The position numbers were made by a program, and so were the translations under genes. From the NCBI GenBank assembly GCA_900404475.1, contig OUQQ01000702.1, positions 2,267 through 22,353 on the forward strand: 20,087 bases of DNA, in the 5' to 3' direction. Positions 1 to 8,867 of the stretch are shown in pieces. Numbering within the stretch: position 1 is the stretch's first letter; every line of letters begins with the position of its first letter. The DNA is from Spongospora subterranea. Taxonomy: Eukaryota > Endomyxa > Phytomyxea > Plasmodiophorida > Plasmodiophoridae. The notes beneath the pieces are model-generated. The model had not been told where the DNA came from and searched no databases. It saw only the letters and a list, made by a program, of their open reading frames with translations.

Positions 1-4
1 GGAA

Positions 5-1457
5 ATGGAATCCGTGCTGTTGGCCGCTATTGATCGTAAACAACAGAAAGGGTAAATTACTACCTTCAACGTTTAATGAATCTGATCATTATTACGTCGA
101 TTTTGCGATGCTTGCCACTGAGTTTGTTCGCTTAGATTCGCTCTCGCTGATATGCTGCCGTTTCTTGGCGACGGGATGTCCCTCGTTGTTGAGGTTGGTA
201 TGCGAGTGTACTTTTGTTTCCAACGCAGACCATGGTCGTTTAGGATGGGTTCCATAAATGTTTCCAGACTAGTCCCGTTTGCTCTTGGAACTGGACACCA
301 ACTCTCTATATCGTCTGGTGTCTTGGCGTTTTAATCAGATACGGAATCTTGTTTCCACTAAGGTACTTTTTTTTTACGTGGAACCGGACGTGTTTTCAAC
401 TCCAGTTAGGTTCGTGGCACTAATTGTGGCCATGCTCTTAACTGCGATCGCGTTCCTATTTGGTTATGTTTTGTTCAAAGGCGAACGTCGCGCTCTCTTT
501 CACGTAATCTCTTATAGCGTTTTGTTTTTGTCGTTTGCTTTAAGGTCTCGAACAGGGAAAGTGCATCATGTTTCTGGCATGTTCGTTTGTGTTTTCATGG
601 ACCGGTTTGATACGGTTTCACGGAAAACTCCCAGAGCGCAAAGCTAGTCAGATTTACGCTGCCAATCATACCAGCATGATCGACGTTATTGTCCTCTTGC
701 AGCAGGCCCCGTTCAGTGTAGTTGGACAGCATCACGCTGGATGGGTGGCGTTTTTCCAAGACCACGTTTTGTCCTCTCTCGACTGTATATGGTTCCAGCG
801 TGCCGAGATCAAAGACCGCTCAATTACTGCTAATCGGTACGCTTCCAGCCGTCCAGCTTGTGCGTCCCTGATCAGTTTTGATAGAATCAAGGACCATATT
901 CGAAATCCCGCAGGGAACAGGCTTTTAATCTTCCCCGAAGGCACGTGCGTTAACAACGAGTACTGTGTCCAATTCAAAAAAGGGGTAAGCGATATGTTGC
1001 TTGCCCTTGTATTTGGTAGTTAACGTTGATCCAGATTTTCGACATGGGAGCGGAGATATGCCCGATTGCCATCAAATACGACAAGCAGTTCGTGGATGCG
1101 TTCTGGAATTCGCGTGCTCAACCGTTCCATATGCACCTGTTCCATCTGATGACGAGGTGGGCGGTGGTAGGGGACGTCTGGTTTCTTCCGCCGACGTCCA
1201 TCGGCGAGAACGAAACCCCGATTCAGTTCGCGGCCCGCGTCAAAGCGTCCATTGCCCACATGGCTGGACTGAAGAATGTAGACTGGGATGGATATATGAA
1301 GTATCTGGTCCCGTCGAGCCGATTTTTGCAAAAACGTCAGCAGATTTTTGCCGAAAGCGTGTTGAAGAAGCTGGTTTCAGGCGAGACCGATTTTCAGCCA
1401 GATAGTAACCACGAAGCTGGTGTCATGATTAGGGAACGGAGAGTTACCAAAACGTGA
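5..1457 (+). CDS. Glycerol-3-phosphate acyltransferase, GPAT3/4 type (seven exons)
   Basis: ER membrane enzyme that acylates glycerol-3-phosphate at sn-1, the first step of glycerolipid synthesis. Exons by splice motif and phase: 5-51, 136-193, 244-362, 410-503, 556-836, 876-984, 1035-1457 (376 residues). Seen: a hydrophobic stretch across exons 3-4 (GVLIRYGILFPLR onward), the acyltransferase motif NHTSMID at about residues 143-149 (catalytic His and Asp), IWFQRAE, and LIFPEGTC at about 218-224 (phosphate-binding FPEGT). The tail from KYDKQFVDAFWNS to residue 376 also fits animal GPAT3/4 from memory. The ATG at 5 gives a workable start, but the animal proteins (about 430-460 aa) are longer at the N-terminus, so another exon may lie left of the window. 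The 39-nt intron 837-875 is a multiple of three and open in frame; I splice it out because the protein then fits the family better. Confidence 0.88.
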
Positions 1458-2338
1458 ATGTTTGCCGCTTTGATTATCTATTGTGAAAGTAGGTTATCTT
1501 TCTTTCGCTCAATATAAATGTGTACACTTATCCGGAACGAAATTTTTGCCTCCCAACCCCAGATTGCACCAACGTCATTCGGTGACTTTAGAAGATTTGG
1601 GTTGATGAGTTGAAGTACTTAGAAAACCGTTTCGAACGGTCGCGTTCAAAAATTGGTCTTAGCCGTATTTTTTCAAATCATTTTTTGACGTCTGCCCTGT
1701 TCCCATCATCAACTGAGCTGGCCGTCTTGGACAAGGATAGAAAGTCGGGGAATGTGGATCGTCGACAATGGAACGGTTCTTCAGTGCACCGTAAACAGCG
1801 CGCGTCCTCAAACTGAAAGCCGACGAATTCGCGTTGGAGTTGGTGTAAAAGCGATGAAACCCAAATTGCCAAAATATCACTTGCGCAGGACGCGTCGACG
1901 ATCTCGCTGCGGCTGTATGATTACATGGAAAACCCATCATTACGACGCCAGAACCTGACGAAATGTATCTCTGGGAAATGTCCCTGGACGGAATTCCGCT
2001 GACTTTTGCTCAGTGGGTCCTAAGTCGAGACGCTGGATGAGAGAGTTGGCTGCGTTTGTCACAACTGACTCCAATCGACAACACCGTTTTCATATCATCT
2101 CAAAAACATTGAAGTTTGTTCGTCGAGATCGACGCTTTCAATATTCCACAGAGCAAACAATCAATTTGAAACACACAATAACTGCCAATAAGCGCGAGGA
2201 TCTGCTTGCAAAGTAAATTCATTTTTCGAGGCACTGGGGTCCTGTAAACAGGCGGAGTCCGCGCTCAGCGTTTGTTACGCCGTCACCGACATAGAGCCAG
2301 TAACGGGGGAAATTTGCCATAGATTGGCGCGAAACGTC
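1458..2338. other. Inter-gene stretch with unassigned coding-like pieces
   Basis: This stretch holds the 3' flank of the acyltransferase gene and the 5' flank of the dolichyldiphosphatase gene. Between about 1760 and 2035 several short plus-strand frames have coding-like composition, for example one reading KADEFALEL, one reading ISLRLYDYMENPSLRR and one reading DEMYLWEMSLDGIPLTFAQ. Plausible GT-AG borders lie near them (GTGTAA near 1841, TTGCGCAG near 1889), but I could not join them into one phase-consistent model and recognise no family. It could be a small or decaying gene, or chance. Confidence 0.3.
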
Positions 2339-3150
2339 ATGGCGCTGGTGGTCGTTGACCTGACGTACCTGTGGTACACGCAGGGAAGTCTGGTCAGCTT
2401 GCTGCTGGCCTATTCGTCGCTGCTCCCGCTGGCCATCGGCGTCGCCGTGCTCACCCTGTTCGTGTCCCGGCGCGACCTGCAGACGCTGATGTTCGGCACG
2501 GGCATCATTCTCTGTACGCTGTCCAATATCGTGTTGAAGAAGATACTCAAACATCCGAGACCTTTTGGTAGCTGATGTTCGCACAAGCCTTTGTGCTAAT
2601 TATGGGACTTACCCAAGTAATTCCTGTAAACTCCATAGAATCGCTCCGTTCCGGTTATGGAATGCCTTCCGACCACTCCCAGTTCATGTTTTTTGTCGCC
2701 ACGTACGGAACGTTGATCGTGATGGCGGCAGAACGCACGCGATTCACCAAGGCATCGATCTCGCTGGGTCTATTCATCACGGCCACGATCGTGGCATGGT
2801 CTAGGTTGTTCGCGTCGCCCTTCAAGCAATTCGCCCTGGTCTGACCCGTTCTCTGTAATCTCAGAGTTCACATGAAGGTTCATTCCGTCGATCAGATCGT
2901 AGCAGGTGCCCTGATCGGAATGGCGCTTGCGCTAGCGTGGCACCTGTTCATCGTGCTCTTGGTCCGCCCCAAACTGTTCGATTTCCTCCAGCGGTCGTCC
3001 CTCGGTCGCCGGTTAAGAATCAGAGATTGCGCTCACGTCCATGATATTGTCAAACTCGAATACGAGGCCGTCATGTCCTGCCCCGGGGCCGTTTCATTTG
3101 ACGATCTTTCCAGGACGTCTGAGACCCAGATCGAGAAGAAAATCAAGTGA
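2339..3150 (+). CDS. DOLPP1: Dolichyldiphosphatase (DOLPP1-like PAP2 phosphatase)
   Basis: ER-membrane phosphatase that hydrolyses dolichyl pyrophosphate left over from N-glycosylation, so that dolichyl phosphate can be reused. Exons 2339-2567, 2639-2804 and 2865-3150 join in phase to a 226-residue protein; animal DOLPP1 is about 238. Seen: several hydrophobic membrane segments and the three PAP2 motifs: K67 to R74-P75 (Kx6RP), P86-S-D-H89 (PSxH), and S131-R132 with H138 (SRx5H). The position that is Asp in most PAP2 enzymes is Gln142, as I recall for animal DOLPP1, which supports this subfamily over generic lipid phosphatases. The start is the ATG at 2339 because its product aligns with the family N-terminus; the in-frame TTG at 2324 is not a credible eukaryotic start. 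A MITE begins 67 nt after the stop. Confidence 0.92.
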
Positions 3151-3217
3151 TAAATAGGGCGGTTCCAGCAATTGCGGTGTTCTTTCCACCAAAAGTTCAA
3201 AAATTGTTTGTGAATTA

Positions 3218-3724
3218 CTCCCTCTATCCCATAAAGTCTGGTCGGAACGCACTTTTCGTTTTGTCCCAAAAAGTCTGATCGATACGAAATCCAGTCATTT
3301 CTTTACTGCAGCTCGTCCCACCGATTATGCATGATTTTTTATTAATTCTCTCTCTCTTTTCATTAACGCTTGGTCAACTTTGAGAGTGGCTGGGAGGGAA
3401 TTACTACGCTCTAAAAGCTCTTTGCCCATGTGAGGGATCTTGTAATCGATCCCTCCACCCATTTGCATAGTTTAAGTCATGCAATGCTTCCTGTTTCGCA
3501 ATTTTGTCAGAAGCAACTGATATATCCCCTGGCGCTGTTCGTTGCTCAATACTACATGTTTGCTTGCTTGGGCATCTCCCCCTTTTTTCAGTTTCACAAC
3601 CGACAATCATTATTTAAACTGTGGGCGGAAATAAAAGCTCTCTATTGAGCAACCGTAATGGCGCCATGTCCAAAATCTCGCCTTAATCCCACCGTACCGA
3701 CCAGACTTTATGGGACGGAGGGAG
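3218..3724. mobile_element. Stowaway/mariner-type MITE, 507 bp, TA target duplication
   Basis: The two ends are inverted repeats: 3218-3245 reads CTCCCTCTATCCCATAAAGT onward, and the complement of 3697-3724 reads CTCCCTCCGTCCCATAAAGT onward, with 26 of 28 positions the same. A TA dinucleotide lies directly outside each end (3216-3217 and 3725-3726), as expected for Tc1/mariner insertion. A third, partial copy of the terminal sequence (GTCCCAAAAAGTCTGATCG) sits at about 3262-3280 as a subterminal repeat. I see no transposase reading frame inside, so this looks non-autonomous. The CTCCCTCCGTCCC terminus is, from memory, the hallmark of plant Stowaway and related mariner-like elements. Confidence 0.85.
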
Positions 3725-3833
3725 TATGAAACTCGGTTCAGGTACGATAATCAGGAAGTAGTACCGCTGCTCTTCCACTGTTTTCTGCTGAACGATCGTT
3801 GGTCGTTCACCATTTACCGTTGGATCGGTCTGA

Positions 3834-4040
3834 ATCTCGACATTCATCAAATGGATCGCGGGAAAAATCTCTTCGTCGATACTATCAGCGCTCTCGATCC
3901 ACAAAGAGTATCGCCATGAACCTCCCAAACAAGTGTCATTGCAGGGATTTTATAACACGTTCTACCCTGCGAACCCTTTCAAGGAAACTTCAGATTCGCG
4001 AACCGTCGAGAAACCCAGAATTGGTGCTGCTGAGCTTTGA
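3834..4040 (+). CDS. Possible terminal exon of an unknown gene
   Basis: An open frame of 68 codons without an initiating ATG runs from just after a stop at 3831 to TGA 4038-4040. It reads like protein (for example GFYNTFYPANPFKETSDSR, then a charged tail ending AAEL). A last exon joined to something upstream is possible, but no upstream exon was identified. A minus-strand frame over 3683-3928, containing ERPTIVQQKTVEEQRYYFLI, is an equally readable alternative, so even the strand is uncertain. I recognise no family. Confidence 0.25.
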   Translation: MSTFIKWIAGKISSSILSALSIHKEYRHEPPKQVSLQGFYNTFYPANPFKETSDSRTVEKPRIGAAEL

Positions 4041-4643
4041 AAACGTGGCCTGATTTCCAAACTACAAATCGATTTTCCAGCTATTCAGCGCACCTAATCA
4101 AGCTGTTGGGTGGCGATAATGGCGTTTTGAGAAGCGCCTTTGTGGGTAATTGCCATTGTGTTTGACGTGGCATTGACGGAATTGTGTTGTGATGGATTTC
4201 ATGAGGCGCAGCCGCATATTGATTTTGCTTAGCTCACCACAACATCCAAATTTCTACGATATCGCTGACTAGAATTGTGTTGCTTCACTTGGCTTACAGG
4301 GTGTCGCTCCACTTTCCGACAAACAACCTAGTTCAGGTCTTGGCTTTTTGCTGCCAATTGCATGATCGGTAATGTTGACATATCGATATTGAATTTGATC
4401 AAGGTTGTTCGTTATTGTAGTTAAGTTACGCTTTAATAGTTTTTCAAGTTTCGTCATCTTTAGTCATAGGTGAGTCTTCAAATCTGCTCGGAATACAAGG
4501 TCAAATTGGCTAAGCTGAGGGATTGCCCCAGCAACCGATAAAAAACCTCTGTTTGAGGCTCCAGCAAATTGGGCATTCTCGATTCTAATTCTGAGTAAAC
4601 TTACCGTAATAATTTAGCTCCGACAGATGCCACCGTTGTTTTG
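4041..4643. other. Intergenic, nothing recognised
   Basis: AT-rich stretch with only short scattered frames. I see no exon pair with consistent splice phase, no RNA gene and no repeat shared with the rest of the window. Confidence 0.5.
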
Positions 4644-5179
4644 GGGCCTACAGAAAACACTGGCCACACTAACTGGCCATAGGGTGTGAATTAACCAGCC
4701 GCAGTCACTGGCCTGATTGATCAACACCCGTCGTGGGAAAAATAGCCGAAAATCACGTCCTCGATTAAATTCCATCATCGGTCAGTCGCACAGGATTTGA
4801 AAGAACCCAGTGCATCCAAAGACGGGCTGCCCACAGCTTCGATCAATTTTCGATCTCGATCAATTGTCGATCAATTGTACAGTGTATGGCAGTGTTTCGC
4901 TCAGTGTATCCACAGACGGGCTGCGCACAGTTTCGATCAATCTGTACCGCACCCCATCACACCCTAACTAGGGTGTGACAGAATTCACTGGCCGCACATA
5001 CTGGCCTGGTGATTGCCTGGATAACAGTTAGGGTGTGAATTAACTGGCCGCAATCGCTGGCCTACTTTGATCAATCAGGCCAGTGACTGCGGCCGGTTAA
5101 TTCGCACCCTACCGCCGGCCTACAGAAAACACTGGCCACACTAACTGGCCGCAGTTTGGCCAGTGTTTTCTGTAGGCCC
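4644..5179. mobile_element. Inverted-repeat element with GGGCCTACAG termini
   Basis: The ends are a perfect 23-bp inverted repeat starting GGGCCTACAGAAAACACTGG (4644-4666 and the complement of 5157-5179). Inside, 4680-4724 recurs inverted at 5067-5111 (45 bp, few mismatches). Two local hairpins occupy the right side: about 5030-5111, and 5117-5178, where the terminal sequence is present twice face to face. A palindrome TCACACCCTAACTAGGGTGTGA lies at about 4957-4978, and a direct repeat around ACGGGCTGCSCACAG recurs at about 4818 and 4914. No coding frame is visible and no clear target-site duplication was found. This is a non-autonomous foldback-type element of unknown superfamily. Confidence 0.7.
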
Positions 5180-5207
5180 ATTCAGTTGTCAAGTTTGGTT
5201 ATGGCGT

Positions 5208-5438
5208 CTATATGCAATGACAATGAGCACGATGTTGTCATCCCTCCCTCACCACCTCAACCTAGCTCACAACCAACACTGATTACCGCGTGAAAATGAT
5301 GAGTTGAATGAAGTCACAGACCTTCTTCTTTGTGCATTAGGCTTCCTTCATCGCAAAATCAAGCTATATGCAATGACAATGAGCATGATGTTGTCATCCA
5401 TCCCTCGCCAACCTCAACCTAGCTCACAACCAACACTG
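5208..5438 (+). repeat. Partial direct duplication, 74 bp, 156 bp apart
   Basis: Positions 5208-5281 (CTATATGCAATGACAATGAG onward) are repeated almost exactly at 5364-5438, inside the left arm of the adjacent palindrome. A third copy lies inverted in the right arm at about 5645-5719. The 5208 copy ends exactly where the palindrome arm begins, which suggests a rearrangement or replication slip at the palindrome border. Confidence 0.75.
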
Positions 5439-5801
5439 CGTCACGACGGGGAAAAATACAATTATCGCCGGGGATCCTTGTATCACCTAAGCAACCACAG
5501 TTGATCCGGCAGAAGCCCTGCGCCATGACCCTGCGTATCCCAAGATACACAGGTTAACCACCAAAATTGGTTTGAACAAGCGACAGCTGTGCTTAGGTGA
5601 TAGAAGGATCCCCGGCGATAACTGTATCCTTCCCCGTCGTGACGCAGTGTTGGTTGTGAGCTAGGTTGAGGTTGGCGAGGGATGGATGACAACATCATGC
5701 TCATTGTCATTGCATATAGCTTGATTTTGCGATGAAGGAAGCCTAATGCACAAAGAAGAAGGTCTGTGACTTCATTCAACTCATCATTTTCACGCGGTAA
5801 T
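5282..5801. repeat. Large palindrome I (212-bp arms, 96-bp spacer)
   Basis: Positions 5282-5493 are repeated in inverted orientation at 5590-5801 with only a few differences; the outer borders are ATTACCGCGTG and its complement. Both arms keep the same reading frame open, so the differences are mostly tolerated by the ORF. The right end touches the left end of palindrome II, so the two are parts of one composite structure. Confidence 0.85.
5304..5504 (+). pseudogene. Mirror copy of the palindrome ORF
   Basis: Plus-strand counterpart of the minus-strand ORF at 5483-5821. It starts at an internal methionine, carries the same DLLLCALGFLHRKIKLYAM segment and ends shortly after the arm leaves the palindrome. 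The upstream part (KSRRQIL in the other copy) is absent, so this copy is truncated. Confidence 0.35.
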
Positions 5802-5821
5802 ATTTGCCTGCGGGATTTCAT
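5483..5821 (-). CDS. Unidentified ORF in the palindromic element (112 aa)
   Basis: An ATG at 5821 on the minus strand opens a 112-codon frame. The first two thirds (with DLLLCALGFLHRKIKLYAM and SSQPTLRHDGE) lie in the right arm of palindrome I; the last third crosses the spacer. The left arm carries the mirror copy on the plus strand, also open, from about 5304. The start lies about 110 bp from the start of the transposase-like fragment on the plus strand, so the two look like a divergent pair of one element. Function unknown; a second transposon protein is only a guess. Confidence 0.3.
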   Translation of the reverse strand: MKSRRQILPRENDELNEVTDLLLCALGFLHRKIKLYAMTMSMMLSSIPRQPQPSSQPTLRHDGEGYSYRRGSFYHLSTAVACSNQFWWLTCVSWDTQGHGAGLLPDQLWLLR

Positions 5822-5930
5822 GGTGATTCCGTCGATGTGCAGATCATGGTGCTGCTAATTTACGATTGCTTCATAATCGTAGTTTGAGTCTTTGACGTGT
5901 CCCCGAGTTTATTTCATTCCCATCGTCAAG

Positions 5931-6264
5931 ATGCCAAGCGGAAAAAATACTCTACACAATCAAATAAAAACAAAGAGAGGCTTACGCACACGAAAGAAAC
6001 ATTGAAGCAACAGCCAAACGTGACAAGATTCAACCGAATCAAACTCGGGCATGGAAGTCTTTGATGAACATCAACGAGGGTTTGGACAAGACCAGAAAGT
6101 CGACCGCGCCTCGCTTTGAACATCCAGAGCTTTCCACAAGCTTGTTATCCTATTTCCACCAGCTTCGCGATCGGGACATTGCTGTCTCAGTTACAATGTT
6201 ATGCAGGGAAGCAAGAAGGTTGGACATTTCGCTCTACAGCGATAACTGCATTCTGTGCCTTTGA
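5931..6264 (+). pseudogene. Pogo/CENP-B-type transposase N-terminal fragment (left copy)
   Basis: An ATG at 5931 (MPSGKN) starts a region that reads as a transposase N-terminus only if frames are changed. A psq-like helix-turn-helix piece (VTRFNRIK in one frame, IQPNQTRAWKS in the next) is followed by a CENP-B-like helix-turn-helix piece (LLSYFHQLRDRDIAVSVTML then CREARRL, about 6145-6220). Frame changes and the missing DDE catalytic domain make it a fragment. The assignment rests on resemblance to the psq plus CENP-B layout of pogo-like elements, from memory. Confidence 0.5.
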
Positions 6265-6530
6265 CAGTTACTGTTCGGTTGCCTCTGAGGGACAACGTGA
6301 CCAGTCAACGTTGGTTTCATCAATATTTACGATGAAGGATGGAGATTCTCATCATATCAATGTACTCATTTACACAAAACACGAAATCTTGTTCCGCATC
6401 CGCGTTACAGCGGGTATTTTGGGCAATGTGTGTTCGTCTTCGATTAACGATTCTTTGCCGAAGGGCAGCGTCGTTATTGCCCACAAAACTTGCTTCCAAT
6501 CTACATGAACAACGTGAGAAAAACAGGAAC

Positions 6531-6845
6531 AGACTATTGAAAACTTCCAACGTTCTTGCCTCCCTGCATAACATTGTAACTGAGACAGCAATGTCCCGAT
6601 CGCGAAGCTGGTGGAAATAGGATAACAAGCTTATGTAAAGCTCTGGATGTTTAAAGCGAGGCGCGGCCGACTTTCTGGTCTTGCCCAAACCCTCGTTGAT
6701 GTTCATCGAAAACTTCCATGCCCGAATTTGATTCGGTTGAATCTTGTCACGTTTGGCTGTTGCTTCAATGTTCTTTCATGTGCGTAAGCCTCTCTGACAA
6801 TATTTTGATTTCTTTGATTGTGTAGAGTATTTTTCCGCTTGGCAT
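6531..6845 (-). pseudogene. Pogo/CENP-B-type transposase N-terminal fragment (right copy)
   Basis: Mirror copy of the left fragment, starting at an ATG complementary to 6843-6845 and reading toward the centre. It shows IQPNQIRAWKFSM and then the same LLSYFHQLRDRDIAVSVTML segment. The first part is in a different frame from the rest, so it too is broken. After CREARTL the frame soon runs into the unique centre, and no catalytic domain follows. Confidence 0.5.
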
Positions 6846-6974
6846 CTTGACGATGGGAATGGGATAAACTCGGGGACACGTCAATGACAAAACTATGATT
6901 GTGAAGCAATAAAAAATAACAGCACCATGATCTGCACATCGACAGAATCGCCATGAAATCCCGCACGCAAATAT

Positions 6975-7628
6975 ACAGTTTTTAGCGCGTGAAAATGGGG
7001 CCATAACGGTAGTCAAGTTTGAAGAAATCATCAACGTTTCCTTGTTGTAGACTTCCTCTTGGCTCAAGGTCAACTAATTCGCATTCTACATTGAGAGGTT
7101 GACAAAGGGTGGGCTCGGGTCAGATAATTTTCCGTCGGGACTGATTACAAGCTTTGAGGTGCACCCTTGTTTCCTCAGCCTAGAGCTTCGAAATTTCGAG
7201 CAACAGTACTACTTGGAGTAAGGTAATTTTGTCAAAGTCTACCGATATCAACCAACTATAATAACGTCCGCTCTGTTACAAGTGTACATATGTTTAAATA
7301 ATTTTGGACTCAACCAAACAGTCCCCGCCCATGAAGAATTATAAATGAACAAAAAAATGGCTTGGTCTTGTTTCACTCAATAGAGCAATGTTTTTGAAAA
7401 CACAGAACTTCAGGTAACTGAACTTTGAGGACAGCAATATAGAGATAACGGCCACGGCGCCACGATGAAGAATCATCGGCATCAGATACAAGCCAGCAAT
7501 AAGTTAACACAATCGCCGAAGAACAAAGGCTTTAGCCGTTGTACGAGAGCCATAATCCAGCAATGAGTTGACACAATCGCACAACAGCAAAGGCTTAAAG
7601 AGCCACAATTGAAATCGGATAGCAGGGT
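6975..7628. other. Intergenic, nothing recognised
   Basis: AT-rich 3' flank of the LRR gene, up to the edge of palindrome II. There is a short imperfect direct repeat around GCCAGCAATAAGTTAACACA and CCAGCAATGAGTTGACACA (about 7493 and 7557). No exon, RNA gene or mobile element recognised. Confidence 0.5.
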
Positions 7629-8621
7629 TCACATCAAAAATGAAAACAAAAATCGCAGCAGACATATGTCAAAATCCGGATCATGTACAAAATCTCGCGC
7701 CGCTGTCGACTGAAGCATGGCAACTCTCTGCTCTGATCGCGTGAAGTCGGTATTTCTGGAGCACATTGAAAAAACAGGGTCGTCAGCAGGTAAACCACCA
7801 GTAATTGTAAAACCGGTCAACGTCCTACAAGGCCTTGCATTCATGAGAATTTGAGAAAAATGGGTGCAGTTGCAGAAAGCGAAATTGATGGAGCAAATTG
7901 AACCAGATAAGTGAAGGGTTTCGCAGATTGCGGCGACGCCTTCATTTCCAATCGGATTCATTTCAAGATCGAGATTTGAGAGATTCGGTACTGAAGGAAT
8001 TGAGGATGCGAGAACCTTGGCACCCTCAGGTCCAATCTGACACTCCGATAAAGTGACTGACTCCAGGGCCTTGGCGTCTGGAAGATATCTGGCTAATATC
8101 CTCATTCCTGCATCGCCGAATTCGCTGCCGGATAGATCGAGTTCGCGTAAAACCGGTGCATCCGCCAATGACGACGCAATCAATGATAGGTTGTCGCACG
8201 ATAAAGCGCAATGTTCCATACCGAAATGATAAAGCTGTGGCAAAAGACGCACAATCGAAGGTAAATTTTCGTCGTTCGCGAGCAACGGATTTCCAGAAAT
8301 GTCGATGTGGCGCAGACTTCGTAAAACTGCTCGAAAGGAATCTATTTGGCAATGCCTCAAATATAAACGCTTCGGATTGCAAGAATTGATGAATTGCCAG
8401 AGCAAATCGGTTGGATAAGGGCCGTCCCGAATATACAGGCTCTGAACCCTGACGATATAGGGAAACGCTCCAACCATCGCGATGCTCATCAGCAGCTCCT
8501 CTTCGGTCACGATATCGATGTCCTCATTGTCGATATCCAGATCGATGTACAGGTCCCCGGTCGCGGGATGCCGTCTGGGTTTCCCTGAATCCAACGGGCA
8601 TCGGCTCTCTATTTGTCGCAT
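7629..8621 (-). CDS. Leucine-rich-repeat protein, RNI-like (ribonuclease inhibitor type)
   Basis: One uninterrupted frame of 331 codons from the ATG complementary to 8619-8621 down to 7629. The middle carries at least four LRRs of the 27-29-residue RNI type, for example LRELDLSGSEFGDAGMRILA, LESVTLSECQIGPEGAKVLA and LSNLDLEMNPIGNEGVAAIC, with a degenerate one before (LRHIDISGNPLL). The N-terminal part contains an acidic run (DLDIDNEDIDIVTEEE). Such proteins are scaffolds (as in RanGAP or NLR C-termini); nothing shows the partner. The frame stays open upstream to 8711, and CCCAG before 8702 could be a splice acceptor in phase, so an upstream exon is possible. No signal peptide or membrane segment seen. 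Confidence 0.8.
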   Translation of the reverse strand: MRQIESRCPLDSGKPRRHPATGDLYIDLDIDNEDIDIVTEEELLMSIAMVGAFPYIVRVQSLYIRDGPYPTDLLWQFINSCNPKRLYLRHCQIDSFRAVLRSLRHIDISGNPLLANDENLPSIVRLLPQLYHFGMEHCALSCDNLSLIASSLADAPVLRELDLSGSEFGDAGMRILARYLPDAKALESVTLSECQIGPEGAKVLASSIPSVPNLSNLDLEMNPIGNEGVAAICETLHLSGSICSINFAFCNCTHFSQILMNARPCRTLTGFTITGGLPADDPVFSMCSRNTDFTRSEQRVAMLQSTAARDFVHDPDFDICLLRFLFSFLM

Positions 8622-8867
8622 CGAAAACCCTTTGATCGAGTTGGTGAAACAGTTTCTCCACTCGATAGAGTGCAACGTAAAGTGATTCCACTTAGCGCAT
8701 CCCTGGGAGTTTCAAACGTCACGCACAACTCATACTGCGCACTTCATAACTGTACATCACTCGCATATTTTTTTTTTTGCGCTGTTGAATACCTTGCGTA
8801 ACCCTTTACTCGTGTCGGAAGCGCCGAGAAAAAAAGTTTGAAGCTTCAGCAGCGCCATTTCACTCAC

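Larger units (their letters stand above)
5801..6974. mobile_element. Large palindrome II: inverted pair of transposon ends (about 425-bp arms)
   Basis: Positions about 5801-6226 reappear inverted at about 6545-6974, around a unique centre of about 320 bp. The arms differ by scattered substitutions and small indels and are thus older than an assembly artefact would be. The repeat begins with ATATTTGCSTGCGGGATTTC on each outer side; on the right side the similarity runs on weakly to about 6995 (GCGTGAAAATG), sequence that also borders palindrome I. Each arm contains the same transposase N-terminal region pointing inward. The simplest reading is a transposon that lost its catalytic part and was copied head to head. 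Confidence 0.75.

Noticed and set aside
1659..1940. Minus-strand ORF of 93 codons
   Set aside because: It has low-complexity composition, no family resemblance and no exon partners.
2324..2338. TTG start for the dolichyldiphosphatase five codons upstream
   Set aside because: Eukaryotic initiation at TTG is unlikely, and the ATG at 2339 gives the N-terminus expected for the family.
5282..6974. The large inverted repeats as a CRISPR array or as simple assembly chimeras
   Set aside because: There are no short, regularly spaced direct repeats. The arms differ at many scattered positions, which a duplicated read or contig would not show.
8622..8675. Extended N-terminus of the LRR protein from a TTG at 8675
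   Set aside because: The first ATG in the frame is at 8621. The upstream open stretch may be an exon tail or leader, but nothing shows it is translated.
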